Positions 45,801 through 57,803 of a stretch of DNA of 64,000 bases are shown piece after piece (position 1 is the first letter of the stretch; every line of letters starts with the position of its first letter). The translations under genes were made by a program, and so were the position numbers. The stretch lies in assembly GCA_003117195.1 (NCBI GenBank), contig BDSI01000034.1, positions 883,956-947,955 on the forward strand, written 5' to 3'. Below the pieces are notes generated by a model. That model saw nothing but the letters and a program-made list of their open reading frames with translations, did not search any database and had not been told where the DNA came from. The DNA comes from Eudorina sp. 2006-703-Eu-15. Taxonomy: Eukaryota; Chlorophyta; Chlorophyceae; Chlamydomonadales; Volvocaceae.

Positions 45801-48800
45801 AGGAACACGTGCGTGCGTCGGGGGCCCGACGGATCCGCGTCTTCCCCACATCCTGAGGGATTATGCCGGCGAGCACTTGCAGCAGCACGCCCATCAATAC
45901 CCTCAGCCAGTTGAGGGGCCTGCCGACGGTCAGGTGGTGCAGCAGCAGCCTGGCGAAGTGTCCCCCGACGGGCACCTCGCCCGACATCACCCTCACCACC
46001 ACCACAATCACCCTGACCCGGCGCAGCACCAGAACCACCAGCAGCACCAGGAGCTCCCCACTCTCTCTGACAACTTCACTCTTGGCGGCATCTCGGAACT
46101 GCTGAGCCATGGCGGGCTCAAATCCGGTGCCGCTACGCCGGCCACGTGCTTTTCGCCGCAAGGCGGTGTGGCATCGGTCTGCCCATGGTCTCACGGCCGC
46201 ACCATTTCGGTCCTTCTGGGCAGCAGCCTCGGCCTGTCTGGACTGCTACGAAGTGATGCCGATGGCACCAGCGACACGTGCACGCCCACAAAGCGCGTCG
46301 CGGCGGAATCGCCGCAGGTCGCGGGCGACTGCGCGCCGTGGTCCCACGGCCGGCAGCAGCACAGGGACAGCGGCGGTGTGCGCGAGGTGCATGTGAAAAC
46401 GACCGCCCACGTGGAGGCTCACAGCCCTGGCGTTGCCCGGCGCTTCGACACGGGCTTCGGCACGCCCGGGGCGAATCCGCTCACCATTGTGCACCGACAG
46501 GATGACATAATGGCAGTGCAGCAGCCGCACCATGGGGAGTTAGCCTGGGTTGTGGCGCAGCTTTTCAGCCCGACAACCCCCTCCGCTGGCGGGCATGGAC
46601 TGTGTCAACGGACAAAAACAGCTGGGGCAGGTCCCGCGCCGCAGCCGAACCGTGTGGCGGCGCTGCGTGGGGGACCAGACGTGACGCCGTCATCTGACCC
46701 GAAGGCGAAGCGGCGCAGCCGTGTCACCGCTGCAGCCACGGCGCAGGATACCGCGCAGATGACCACACTCGATCTTGCGCCGAGCCCGCTGGAAGGCACA
46801 GCACAGAACGATCAGAGGGGCGCGGCATGCGGTGCTGGAGACGGTGCTGCCGCTGCCGGCTCGTACCACCCACGGCCTCCGGTGACTGGCGTCGAGGGCG
46901 GCGCCGGTGCTGGCGGCGGTGGTGTCGAGGGACAGCGCATTGAGGGTCCCGCGGAGGTCGCGGCAGGGCAAGAGGGCGACGACGAGGTGGCTGGCGAGGG
47001 CCTGGCACGTGCCCGGAAGCGATTGCGACTTGATGCGGAGGATGACGTGGCAGGTGCCGCGGCAGTAGGCCTGCGCGGCAAACGGGTGGGGGAGGGAGCC
47101 GTTGGCTGCTTGGCCGATGAGGCTGCGGTCCCGATGCCGGTCAGCGGGGCCGGGGCCGTTGCACCTGCGGGGATGCGGGGCCACTGTTCGGCGGCGAACA
47201 GCGCCGCCGGCAGTCCTATCAAGTTGGTTGGGTCACGCAACAGCAGTGGAGCTGCAGCGGCGGATGTAGCTGCTGCCGCGGCGGCGGCCCTGGTTACGAA
47301 GCAGCTAGAGCAGGCTGTCAAGGCGCTGCAGGGGCAGACGTCCCCGCCACTTGACAGTCAGCAGCCGCAGCACTCGACAGGGACGGGCAGCAGCGGCGGT
47401 AGCAAGCGGCGCTCTGGCTCGGCGGCGACTACGCCTGGCGCCAGCACCAAGCGCGCAGCCGTGACGCAATGTCAAGGTGGCGACCGCATGGCTACGGCCG
47501 AAGGCGGTGCTGCGGTGTCTGCCCTCGACAACCTTGCCACTGCAGTCACAGCCGCAGCGGCCGCTCCACAGGCATGCGGCGCCAAGGAGAGTGGCCAGCA
47601 TCTCGACGGCGCCCAGCAGCCGGGCAGGTTGACGGGCCAGAAGCGTTGTCGAACTGGTGCAGCACAAAAAGCGCTCGGCGCAGACAACGACAGGAGCGCA
47701 ACGGGTGCGATGGCCCTACCGGCCACTGAGCCGCTGCCTGGGGTTGATGCCAACGCCCCGGGCCCTGCAGGCGGAGGCGGCGCTGCGGGCGTCACGCTAG
47801 ATGGCTGCAGCACAGTAGCAGGTATTTCGGCTTCCCTTGCCAAGGCTGCGGATCCGCAGCATCACACAGCTGGGGCCCCGGTCTTCGCTGGGGCCGTACC
47901 GCCGTCCGCGAGGGGCTGCTGCGCAGGGGACAGCACCGCTGCTGAGCCTGGAGCTGCAGCGCCTGCTGGCGCTGCTGCGAAGCCCCCAAGGGCACCGCCG
48001 CGGAGGACCGGGGCCAGCGCACAGCGCCTCACGCGAGCCTCCGCGGGGTCCAATGGCAACCGTGCCGCGCGCGCCCCACCACCACCATCAACGCGGCAAC
48101 GACAACCAGCGCCAGCTACTGGCGGGGCGAGCACCGCGGCGGGGAACGCTACCAGTGCCGCCGCGGCGGTCCGTGACGGCGCAGCTCTGCCGGCGAGTGC
48201 TGCTCCCGGGGCTGGTCCCTCACCGGTTGCCGTCCCCCGGACGGGTTCACGTCCGCCGACGCCTTCATTTCCGTCGCCTGTAGCCGCTGGTGCGAGCGAG
48301 TTGTCCTGCGGCGGGCTGAGCTTCCACTCCCTCCTTGGTGACCTGGACACCCTCGATATCGTCTCGCTGGCTCCAGCGATCAGCACCCGCAGCCTTGCGG
48401 CCTTGGGGAACCCCTGTTCGCCGACGAGCCGTGTGGCCGCCGGCTATGCGACGCCCACGGCCGCCGCAAGAGCAGACGCGGGGCCGTCCGACGTTGCAGC
48501 GGCGGGCCTCGCCGCCCAGGCCGCACCGGGCCCCGCCGGGACTGCCGCCCATCCCACGCCCCAGCGTCCCGCTTCCAACGCAGCGAACGAAGGCGGCCAG
48601 CTCCCTGTCTTCACATCGCCTCCTCACAGCCAGCTGTTGCAGCTGACGCCGTTCGCGCCCAGCATGGGCACGCTCGGCTCTCTGGACATCCTGCCGTTGT
48701 TCAGCAATTCCATGGACCAGTGGCAGGCGCTAATAGTCGGCTCCGCCTGCGGTACTACCAGCCGCGGCCCGCCGGCTCCGCTGGTGGCGGGGTCGACAGC

Positions 48801-51549
48801 GGCCGCGGACGACGATGCAGCTGCTGACAGACCGGCGGCAGCGGGTGCTGCGGATGGCGTGGGCGGCGGCACTGCCTCTGTGTTCACGAATCCGTGGTCA
48901 CGCTTCATGGCGATCTGCAGCCCCTCCTCGCAATCCCACGCCGCCCAGCCGCCGCCGCCGCCGGCAGGTGGTGACGATTTCTCACTCAGCGCCTTCCATT
49001 CGCATCTCTTCTTCGCGCGGGCGGGCCCCTCGGAGACCGCTGAAGGACACACGGCTGCGATACTGCCGACGTCGCCAGCAGCGGCTGCCGCTGTGGTCAC
49101 GGCCCTGCCCCGGAACGAGGTGCAGCCTTCCAATAGTCCGGAACGACGGCCGGGGCAAGGCGGCGCAGATAGTGGGCATGGCGATGCTGCGTCCGGTCGT
49201 CGGGATCTGGGTGCCTCCAGGCGGGTACGTGACAGCGCGGCCCCTGGCGCGGCGGCTCGCCTGGCTAGAGGGGCCGTAGCAGCAGCGCCGGCAGAAGGCG
49301 GCGAAGGTGGTCCCTTGCCTCAAGCGGAAATGGTGGACTTGCCACCTGCGTTTTCAGTGGCGGCTGTATCTGTTCCGGCGGAAGTCGCGGTCTTACGGTC
49401 AGATGGTCCGTGCTTGCCAGGCGCAGCAGGCAGGCCAAGTGGGGCCCCCGGTGGCGGCTTGGAGCCCGGGCCGCTTCCTGTCGGCGCACATGGAGCCAGG
49501 GCCGCTGCAGCACGCCCCGACATGGAACCCATAGCAGGGCGAGCAGGGCCGGTGATGGCTGCCGACCGGCCTGCTGGCGTCGCGGCGCCGGGGCCGAGGC
49601 CCTCAGAGCCGCCCGCACCAGGGCAGCCGCGCATGTTGCAGGAACGGCAGGCGGAGGTCGATTGTGGCGGCACTGTGGCTGCTGCAGGTGCAGCAGCAGC
49701 TGCTGCTAGGCACTGCAAGCCGCCGGCCGGGGCGTGCGCTGCCACTCCTGGCGGCGCGCTGCCGCCGTTGCCGCCACCTTTCTCCCGTCACGGCCCGGCG
49801 CCCTCACCCGGCCGGCAGCAGCCCCATGAGCTGCCCAAGCGGGCCACTGAGACTGTCCGGCTCTTCGGGCGCACCATGACAAAGCCGCTTCCCACCACTA
49901 GCCCAACGATGCCGGCTCCACCGCAGCTGCTGCGATGTGCAGTCCTATCAGCTACAGTCCGGCCGTTCCAGCTGTCGGGCCAGGATGGTCCTGGGGCCGC
50001 GCCCGGGCCGTTGCCGCCTGCCGATGGCGCCACCGCCGCGCCTTTCCAAGACCACTCCAACAGCCGCAGCCGCTCTCAGCCGGAGGCTGCGCAGGACCCG
50101 CAGCAGCTGGACTCTGCGGACCCGCAACCTGTGCAGCTGCCGCCGATGCAGACACCAGCGCATGGCAGCTTCAGCTGCGGCAGCCTCTTGAGGCGGGCGC
50201 TGAGCTCCCATGACCTCATGGATGCCTCACCAGGGCCGGCATTTCACACGACGCCGCTCGTCGCTGCGGCGGTGGGCGCCGCCGCGCCAACGCCCATCCA
50301 GCCACTGCGCGCAGAGGGCGTGGCGGCTGCGGGGCCGGTCCCGGCACCAGGGGCCGATCCAACGGCGCTTGCGCAGCATACGCCCGCGGCCGCGCGCGCT
50401 GGCGCCTTCGCCGTGCCGGACATGCACGGAGCCGTTGCGGTGGCTGCGCCGCTGTCGTTGACGCCTCTGCCGACCCTTGACGTGGCCGCGACCGTCGCCA
50501 AGACCGTCCGCCCGCGGGGCTCCCCGATTCCCCGCCGGCTGCACGCTCAGGTGCGGGCGCTGGGCTCGACCATCTCACACTGGGCCTCCAACGAACAGGA
50601 CAACACCGGTGCGCATGACGCCGCTGCGCCTGGATCAGAGTTGTTAGAGCGGCAGGGCAGCGGCGGCGGTGGCTGGCGCACGGGCGGGGCTGGCTACTGG
50701 CATCGAGCCGCCCGGGCAGCAGGTGGAGCGGCTGGCGCCGGGGGCGTCGCCTCGGACACGCCCGGGTACGGGACGTGCGTCAGTAAGGTCGTGCGGCGTG
50801 ACCCGGCAGCGGCAGTCGAGCCGCTGCCGTTCACATCCCCGTCGGTAGTGCAGCCGACACCGCGCATGCGCCTGGACCGCGGGGACGAGGCAGACGACGG
50901 CAAAGCGTCGCAGCCGCGGCCCACGCGGCCATCGGTCGGGGGGTCTCTGTACGGGAACGGGGACCATGGGGATGATGGAGGAGACGATGGTGAAGGGAGG
51001 GTGGAGATGGCGGACGATGACGTAGGCATGATGATTGACGGGGATGCATTAGACGAGGATGGAGGTGGGGAGGGCGAGGAGGAGGACGACGAGGACGAGG
51101 AGCAGAGGGAGGGAGATGCAGGTATGGCAAACGAGGGACGGGCCGCGAGTGAGGGTGTTGCCCCGGCAGCTGCTCCACCCGCCGGCAACGCCTCTGCGGT
51201 GGGCCGAGGAACAGGTCCCCCACTCCAGCCGGTCGTTGGCACCGCCGATGCGGACGCACCAGGTCGGCATGTAGGTGCAATAGCCGCGGATCTGGGAGCG
51301 ACGGAGCAGCCTGGCGGGCCTTGCAGTGCAGCAGACGGCGCGGCGGCGACTGGGCCGGTGACGGCCATGGAGGCCGTGAGCTGGACCAAGGAGCAGGACC
51401 AGCTGGTCATGCGGGAGCTCTTCCGGCTGGGTGAGGGGCCCTCCACCTGGCAGAGCATCTCGCAGCAGCTCGGCGGGGGCGTATGGACTGTGGAGGCGGT
51501 TGAAAGGCGCGGCAAGGAGCTCATGGCGCGAATGTTCGCGTTGATGTGA
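39827..51549 (+). CDS. GON4L-like nuclear protein with Myb/SANT modules
   Basis: Exons: 39827-40001, 40340-40446, about 40685-41023, 41307-41520, 41703-41794, 42032-42118, 42334-42933, 43148-43309, 43543-44553 and 45070-51549, about 3,090 residues. GON-4-like proteins act in transcriptional control and chromatin. Family signs: acidic IDIEEIELAEDDEEYGKFL and DSSDEDPDF, then MTREQLSMLHAQVHCHTQLL, SVLDVVPLRKFPEM, and a SANT/Myb module (about 608-658) with WTNAEDDLMMYGLTRHGSNW. A second Myb-like module (WTKEQDQLVMRELFRLGEGP) closes the protein. The last exon is a single 6.48-kb frame, Ala/Pro/Gln/Gly-rich, with an acidic patch near 51000-51110. Splice phases agree throughout, except that the start of exon 3 is not fixed. 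Other SANT proteins are possible, but the ordered motifs fit plant GON4L relatives best. Confidence 0.72.
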
Positions 51550-54475
51550 CCGGCACGCGACGGGACTTTTCAGAACCTGGAAGTGTCTGTCTTCTCAGAG
51601 GGCACTGGTAATGGATTGGACAGGCCTGGGCAGGTTGGATGCCGTAGTAAGCAGGGGCGGCGGGTGGGTGAGGCGGCGCCCAGAGGTCGCGTCACAAGCG
51701 CTGGTGTGATGCGGCCGGCGCCGGGGCTATAGCGCGTGTGGCGGCGAGTGGTGGGAACGAAGGGCTGCGGCACCAGGCTCGGATGGTGCGCAGCGCCAGT
51801 TTCTCACGCCCTGCGACGCGTGCATTGTTCTGAGGGGTGTGCCTGTGTATAGTTGGCAGTTTTCTGTTTGCGAGGTATACCTCACGGGGCCGGATTGGAT
51901 GTGCCCGACTTGCCAGAGACAAGGAAGGAACGACGCTACCGGTGTGAGGGCCGTTCGCGACCTTTGTGTGTCTCGGCTGCGGCGCCCTCGTGTGGTCATT
52001 TTTTACGCCCGCCCGCACCCCGCCAGAGCCGCCTGAGTGGACCTCCTTGCGCGCTGACATTGTCCCACGCTTGGACGTTATACAGGAATGCGTGCTCACT
52101 GGCCGAGATAATATTTGGCGTGCATTTCAGTACATAACGCCGACGAGCTATACCATCTTCTCTTACCTTTCGTTCATTTCAGTGTCGTGCCGGCTCGGAC
52201 TACGGAACTGCTCATGTGCATGGCCGCCCGTACCCCGCGGCAGCCAAGGGCTGGCTGGATCACATTGTACGGCAAAGCAAGTGTGTTCTGTCCAGCGGTG
52301 CGTGTGCATCGCCTGAGTTTAGTACGGGGGCAACAGTGACAGCCAGCCTGAGACGTGATGGCCGTTGTTGGACGGCACGTGTCTTCCTGAGATTCGAATG
52401 CAGACGGGACGCATTGTGAGTATTCTGGACAAGAGGTGGGAATCGAGTGGCTCAGACGTGGCCGAGGTGATGGCGCGTACGCCCTGGAATGTTGGTCGCC
52501 TTTCTGGCGCCACTGGGGCTGCCAACTTCATGGCTGCTGTTCCCGTTCGTATTGTTGGACACGGGCTGTCGTCGCCATCATGTAACGTACGCGTGGGCAT
52601 TCGTTGTGTTGTGACAGGCCCGCAGACGCCGCAGACGGAATGACGACGGACAGACGGATGGTGCCGCCGTGAAAACTCACACTGTGGAAAGACTACATTG
52701 ATGTTTCGTCTGTGCGTAGGACGTGTCGTGGCGGCAGGCAAGGCCGTGCGCATTCCGTAATGGGGCACCCCATGCGCCGAATGCAGGACCTACTCCACCC
52801 TACTCCACCTGCACTGTCACGCCCGGCATACATGAATGTCCTCATCTGCTTACCATGAAACGATGATTTATTTTTCGACGGGCACAACGTGCTGGACATT
52901 TTGGCAACTGGGCGCCGTACGGTACCCATTCCGGCCGAATGGTGGGACTTGGGGATCGGCCGTGGCGTGTGACCTTGTGGGCGTGAAATGTACGACACTC
53001 GCGCAACTGCTTCTAGTGCAGCTCCGGTCTGAGGTGCGGGTTCGATGTAACCTTTTATACTGCCCGACACCGGCACGCAATACGGTATGATTAATGATTT
53101 TCAAGGGGCTTCCAGGGCTGTGGATGTTCGGGAGCGTGGGTCAGCACGCAGCGGATGAACAGTTTGACTGCAGTACTGAAGGAAACCGGCATCGGACCTG
53201 GATCATGTCTGGCAGGGTCTGGCTGAGGCGGGGGCCTCGTTGCTCCACATCTATCACGACCCTCTTGGCAGCGATGTGGATACCATTCAGCAACTAACGG
53301 AAAACCCGCCCGGTACATCCGGTTTCATGTCGATGCCCCGCGCGAGAGTGTCCCATGTGTGGAGAGACACGAAAGGAGATTCCAGAGAAGCCAGAGGTCG
53401 TCTGCCGCCTGAAGTGGCGCCAGTCGCGGTTTACGTGTGTTGGCGACGTAGCGCTTGCGGTCGCACCGGGGGCCAGTGCTTCAGCCCCGCGATTTTCGCC
53501 TGTAGAGGCGGGTTGCAGCCCAGTGTCGGGGCCCTGCCCGCCCTGCCGCGACGTCGCTTGGCATATGTCTTGACATTTCCCCGCAGGACCGTTTATTTGG
53601 ATTTCCCTCAAGCCCATTAACTACTAAATAGGGTTGAGATGGTGACATTTTGACCCGCTAATTTGCCGATGGATACATGTTGAGTGGCATACAGTCATCC
53701 TGATGCGCTTAGTAACGTCGCGTACACATCCAAAGCCATTAATTTCTTCATACATCTGAATTCAAGCGTTGAAAATTTGCATGTTTGTGCGACATACAGG
53801 AGCAGAACGCCAGCCAGGGTTTGTGCATTAAAACCAAAGGTTACACTTCCTCCGCAAGAAATCTCAGGGGTTGAAATATCTGATATTACCCAAGTCATAG
53901 CAACACCGCTGCGATCAGTTTCGATTCGTTGACTAATGCTGAAGCATTGCGCAGTCGTCGCGATCCGGCGATGGAAAAGAAAAAGATAGTAGTGACCGAT
54001 GCTCAAAAACATAGAAATTATTTTCGTACAAATTGCATGCATTGCTGAACGTCCGTATGGAAGAAGTATGTTTACCAGCGCCGCTGAGTAAGTAGCAAGA
54101 GCCCTTACTTCTGTTGAAGTGAGGTCTACGATGAAATTGTATGAAAAGATGTCATGTTTATGTTCTCCCCCTTGTTACCGTGAACCTTCGAGGTGTGAGA
54201 CGTAGGAGTGAGCATTCTGGCACTCTCGTTCCCAGTACGACATGATAAAGCCCGCGATGCTGCAACACACAAAAATGACTTTATACTTCATCATATTGTT
54301 TGCAGGTCGGTGGCTCTGTTCTCCATAACCTTCGGTTTTTCATGCGTCTGGCACAGTGTTGTTACTACATAAATCCAGCCCAAGGATTACAAAGGCAAAT
54401 CACAGCTTACTACGCCATCGAGGGAATCTCTGTGTACCTGCTGCTGCCGAACTGCTCAACGCGTCGGTCGTCAAC
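51550..54475. other. Intergenic region, becoming A/T-rich towards the right
   Basis: The 3' UTR of the GON4L-like gene lies at the left; the first plus-strand TGTAA is at 52581-52585. No gene model could be supported. From about 53600 to 54470 the base composition is clearly less GC-rich than elsewhere in the window and many short frames on both strands are chance frames. The right end should contain the promoter of the gene at 54476. Confidence 0.45.
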
Positions 54476-55345
54476 ATGTCGTCGCACAAGATGCTTCGCA
54501 CGACCCTGCTGTTAGCTGCCCTGCTGCTATTTGCAGGTCAGGTTTTTAACCATTCACGTATATCCTTAAATAATCACGTTACCGCACATGGTATATGCTG
54601 ATAGCTATTGTATACTTGCTACCGCGGCCTCGATCTGCAAGGCGGCGTGCCGGCTACGTTCTCAATGATCGCTGCCTATTTATATAATAGACGTTTATGC
54701 ATATATATATTTTTTAAGAAGCACGCCACTGCCTGTGTGGTCTGCGCAGGTGTCTTATCGGTTGCGGAGGGTGCGAAGCCGGCTCCCCAGTCCAAGCCCC
54801 CGCCTAAGAGCATGCCGCCGCCAAACGTCCAGCCTCCGCTGAAGTCCAGCCCCGCTCCTAAGACGAAGTCGCCTCCCAAGACCAAGTCCCCTCCGCCGTT
54901 CCCGATCCACGTCGACCCCTACTTCTGCACCTACGCGCAGTGCTTCACGGTCCACGGCTCCGTGGGCGGCTCCAGCCAGAACGTCGTTTTTGACAACGCC
55001 GCCTGCCAGAAGGTGGGCCAGGAGATTGCCAAGAACATCACTGGTGTGCTGACCACTGCTGGCGCAGCAGTTGTATCGGAGTTCGCCCCCGAGTGCGACA
55101 GTGCGCAGCAGTTCAGGGTCTGCGGCGGCTACTTGTTCTTTCGCCTGAAGGATTTGGACGAAGCGAGGATGTCGCAGCTGACCCAACAGTGGGCGTACCA
55201 GGTGGTTTCGTCAGGCGCGGTGCGATGCGGCAGCAGGGCCAGGGGGGCCACCTTCAACCTAACGGCGGACTTCGGGCCCGACAATGACAACCGCCGCTAC
55301 TACTGCCTGTCCGCGAGCGCCTCCGCATCCGGTGTTTGCCGCTGA
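54476..55345 (+). CDS. Small secreted Pro-rich, Cys-rich protein (pherophorin/HRGP-like)
   Basis: Two exons, 54476-54536 and 54750-55345, give 218 residues. Exon 1 encodes a signal peptide core (LRTTLLLAALLLFAG), completed by exon 2. A short Lys/Pro spacer follows, with SKPPPK, SMPPP and KTKSPPPF, a setting in which prolines are hydroxylated and glycosylated in volvocine walls. The remaining 150 or so residues are globular with eight cysteines (FCTYAQCF, PECD, RVCGG, RCGS, YYCLS, GVCR) and end shortly after GVCR. The layout of signal peptide, Pro-rich spacer and Cys-rich domain is that of volvocine matrix glycoproteins such as pherophorins, but I could not match the domain firmly to the pherophorin repeat. 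An extracellular matrix role is inferred. Confidence 0.6.
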
Positions 55346-55628
55346 TTTCTTCAGAGATGAGGACAGATGCAGGTTCGTGGTTTAGCCAGGGTCACTTTGA
55401 GAGGCAATTGCGGTTGGAAGGAATGGGTATGTTTGCATTGTGTTGACATTCACATACAGCAGGGCGGGGTGGTGGTTGTACACACACAGATGGACGGCGG
55501 CTGGATGTACTGCTGCGGGGATTGCGGGATTTCGGTTGTCTAACTAACTCTGAGTGCCGTGCGGTGGTGAGAACGAATGCTAGAACATTTGCGTTGCTAC
55601 CCAAGGGCGGCTGCGGAATGACAGCCGT

Positions 55629-55696
55629 ATGCATGCGACAACTGGCACATATGCGACAACTGGCACATGCCATGCGACAACTGGCACATGCGACAA
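55629..55696. repeat. Tandem ATGCGACAACTGGCACAT, three copies
   Basis: Three copies of an 18-base unit; the second carries a 3-base extension. Confidence 0.9.
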
Positions 55697-56028
55697 ACGT
55701 TTGACCCTACCTGCTCGTGCATTAATACGTTACCGCGGGCGATCGATGTGGTATCGGTAGGTTCGTCGGCCTGCAAGCATGCCTTCTCGCCATAACACAA
55801 CCGCGCTGTCTGAAAACACGGAGTATCTGATGAGCTGTCCTGCGGAAATCGCTATGGCGTTGCTGGTGTACATGGTTGAATGCGCGCACTCGTACTTCTG
55901 GGGGGTTGACTCATTGCCTAGGTAGGTTCTGCCTGGATGGGCGCCGTACATGTGCCATACTGGCAGCGCGACTTGAAATGAGTTGTGCCTTTCGGTATCC
56001 TTGTGCCGGACACACGGCACTCACGACC

Positions 56029-56102
56029 TTTTTTAATATAACATCCTGGGACGTTTTTTTTAATATAACATCCTGGGACCTTTTTTAATATAACATCCTT
56101 TT
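56029..56102. repeat. A/T-rich 26-base tandem repeat, three copies
   Basis: Units of TTTTTTAATATAACATCC plus TGGGAC. The TAACATCC part is the reverse complement of the start of the R1 family (GGATGTTA), and an R1 copy begins directly after at 56114, so the array may derive from R1 ends. Confidence 0.8.
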
Positions 56103-56113
56103 TTTATTATTAG

Positions 56114-56160
56114 TGATGTTGCAGCGGACCCCGCGGGTCATCGGCGGCAGCCGAAGCTAT
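56114..56160 (+). repeat. Interspersed repeat R1 copy c
   Basis: Contains GATGTTGCAGCGGACCCC and GCGGGTCATCGGCGGCAGCC, preceded by TTATTATTA. Confidence 0.8.
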
Positions 56161-56430
56161 ACCCAACAAATTGAGCTGTATGCCGCAGGGTATGGTGCTG
56201 CAGCCTGCGAATAGGAAAGGTGCCTTCGGCGTGTGACGAGACATTCTTGATTCTTTTTGTTTACTGCTGTTGCGCGTACTTGGCCCAGAAAAATTGAATG
56301 ACGGAGATGTGTGAGAAGGTCCTTATATCGCGTACAACCCTGTACAGCGAGGGAACAAACTTGCAGCCATGTACGAGTCCTCGTACAACCGAACAAGTGA
56401 TTGATGGGTGTGTACATTATTTTGTTTTAG

Positions 56431-56600
56431 TGATGTGACAGTGGACCCCGCGGGTCATCGGCGACAGCCAAAGCTCTTCCTCACCACACTGCAAAAACGA
56501 AGCCGCGCCACCGTGGCGCACCGGACAGGCTACACAAGTGCACCGAAGCACACCCCACACCCACTCTACCAAGAAAGTACATACCCCGGCAGGTTCGCGA
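56431..56600 (+). repeat. Interspersed repeat R1 copy d, longest plus-strand copy
   Basis: Starts GATGTGACAGTGGACCCC and stays similar to copy e for about 150 bases (shared blocks CTTCCTCACCA, CACCGTGGCGC, CCGGACAGGCT, AAGTGCACCGAA). A GGTTCGAGATC B-box-like sequence lies just beyond, near 56627. Confidence 0.8.
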
Positions 56601-57689
56601 CCCGATTGCAAAGAGTAAGACTACGGTTCGAGATCTAACCCGAGGACAAGGCGTGCGCACAACACAGTACAGGGTAGTGAGCCACCACACTGTCGTGCCA
56701 CCAGCGAGAGCCCAACCTCGCCTGCTTCCGACCTACCCGAGAGACCTACTACTACTTACTACGAGAGCCCAACCTCGCCTGCTTCCAACCTCGCCGTGTG
56801 ATTCGGCGGGTCTGGTGCGGTTTCCAGGAGAGGCAATCCTAGCGCACTCATAACCTGGTATGTTGGCCGGTATGGCTGCACGACACCCCCCCCCTTGGGT
56901 GACGGAGGATGGGTGCGCAGTCTTTAGTGGAGATGAGGTGCATACGAGCCGTTCGGGGCCAAGGATCCACCTTGTAACGGTTACAAGAATATGCCTTATG
57001 ACAACCGATATCCCATTCGTTTTGAGTTACGCCGTGAGCCCCCTTGGGCCGCCAGGACGCAGCTGCATCCCCGGATGAGGGGGCGGCGTGCACACCAGGA
57101 GGTATCAGGTGAGCGTGATGCGGCGGCATGCTTTGCACGTACGTACGTGTGCATGCGCGTGCGGGTGCAGGCAGTGAGCTCGCAGCCAGCGCGCGGTGCG
57201 TTACGGGGGAGAGGGGGGAAGGGCACCAAAGCCGCCAGTCAAAGGTTGCCAAAGCTGGTAGGCGGCTGGTGGGTGGCTGGTAGGTTGCTACCTTGGTCCA
57301 CCCAGGTACAACGGCAGGTGCACAGTGGCACCTTCCACAAACATCACCTAATGACTAATGCCGTACACATCGCCGCGAGAATCAATGCTACGGGACGGAC
57401 GGCATGGCATGCCTGTCTGCAACACCTCGCAACAACCAACGTCCCTGAAATCCCAAACCGCAGAACCTGCCCAGGACACCGGCGGTCGAATGCGCCATTA
57501 TTTATCATGCTAGCTAGCTACATGACACCCAGCCGCAACCAGCGTATGCTGTTGACATACTACGCACCAGCCGACTTAACATGCATACATGGACTCAGGC
57601 CCTCGCCGTTCAGTCCATTCGGCAATCACAATCAGCCATCAATCACACATTGGACCTTTCCTGTCATTTCCTGTCCTGTCCTGTGCATT

Positions 57690-57694
57690 TTACA
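57690..57694 (-). terminator. TGTAA polyadenylation signal of the gametolysin gene
   Basis: TGTAA on the minus strand, 110 bases after the TGA at 57804. Position and motif fit chlamydomonadalean mRNA ends. Confidence 0.55.
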
Positions 57695-57803
57695 CATCAG
57701 CATCCTGCCGTTAGGACCACACAGCGTTGTTTATCTCCATTCCAAATAAGGACGCTCAAATCTGAGGTCTGCTGAATGGCGATCGGGATTGTGAGGAAGT
57801 GCT

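Larger units (their letters stand above)
55346..57803. other. Intergenic region between two convergent genes
   Basis: Holds the 3' UTRs of the secreted-protein gene (plus) and the gametolysin gene (minus), two R1 repeat copies, two short tandem arrays, and a direct repeat GAGAGCCCAACCTCGCCTGC near 56705 and 56763. No gene could be supported. Confidence 0.5.

Noticed and set aside
50694..51524. 276-codon minus-strand ORF opposite the GON4L-like last exon
   Set aside because: Antisense shadow of a G/C-third-position coding exon.
53695..54042. 115-codon minus-strand ORF in the A/T-rich island
   Set aside because: No homology recognised, no neighbouring exons, and composition like its surroundings.
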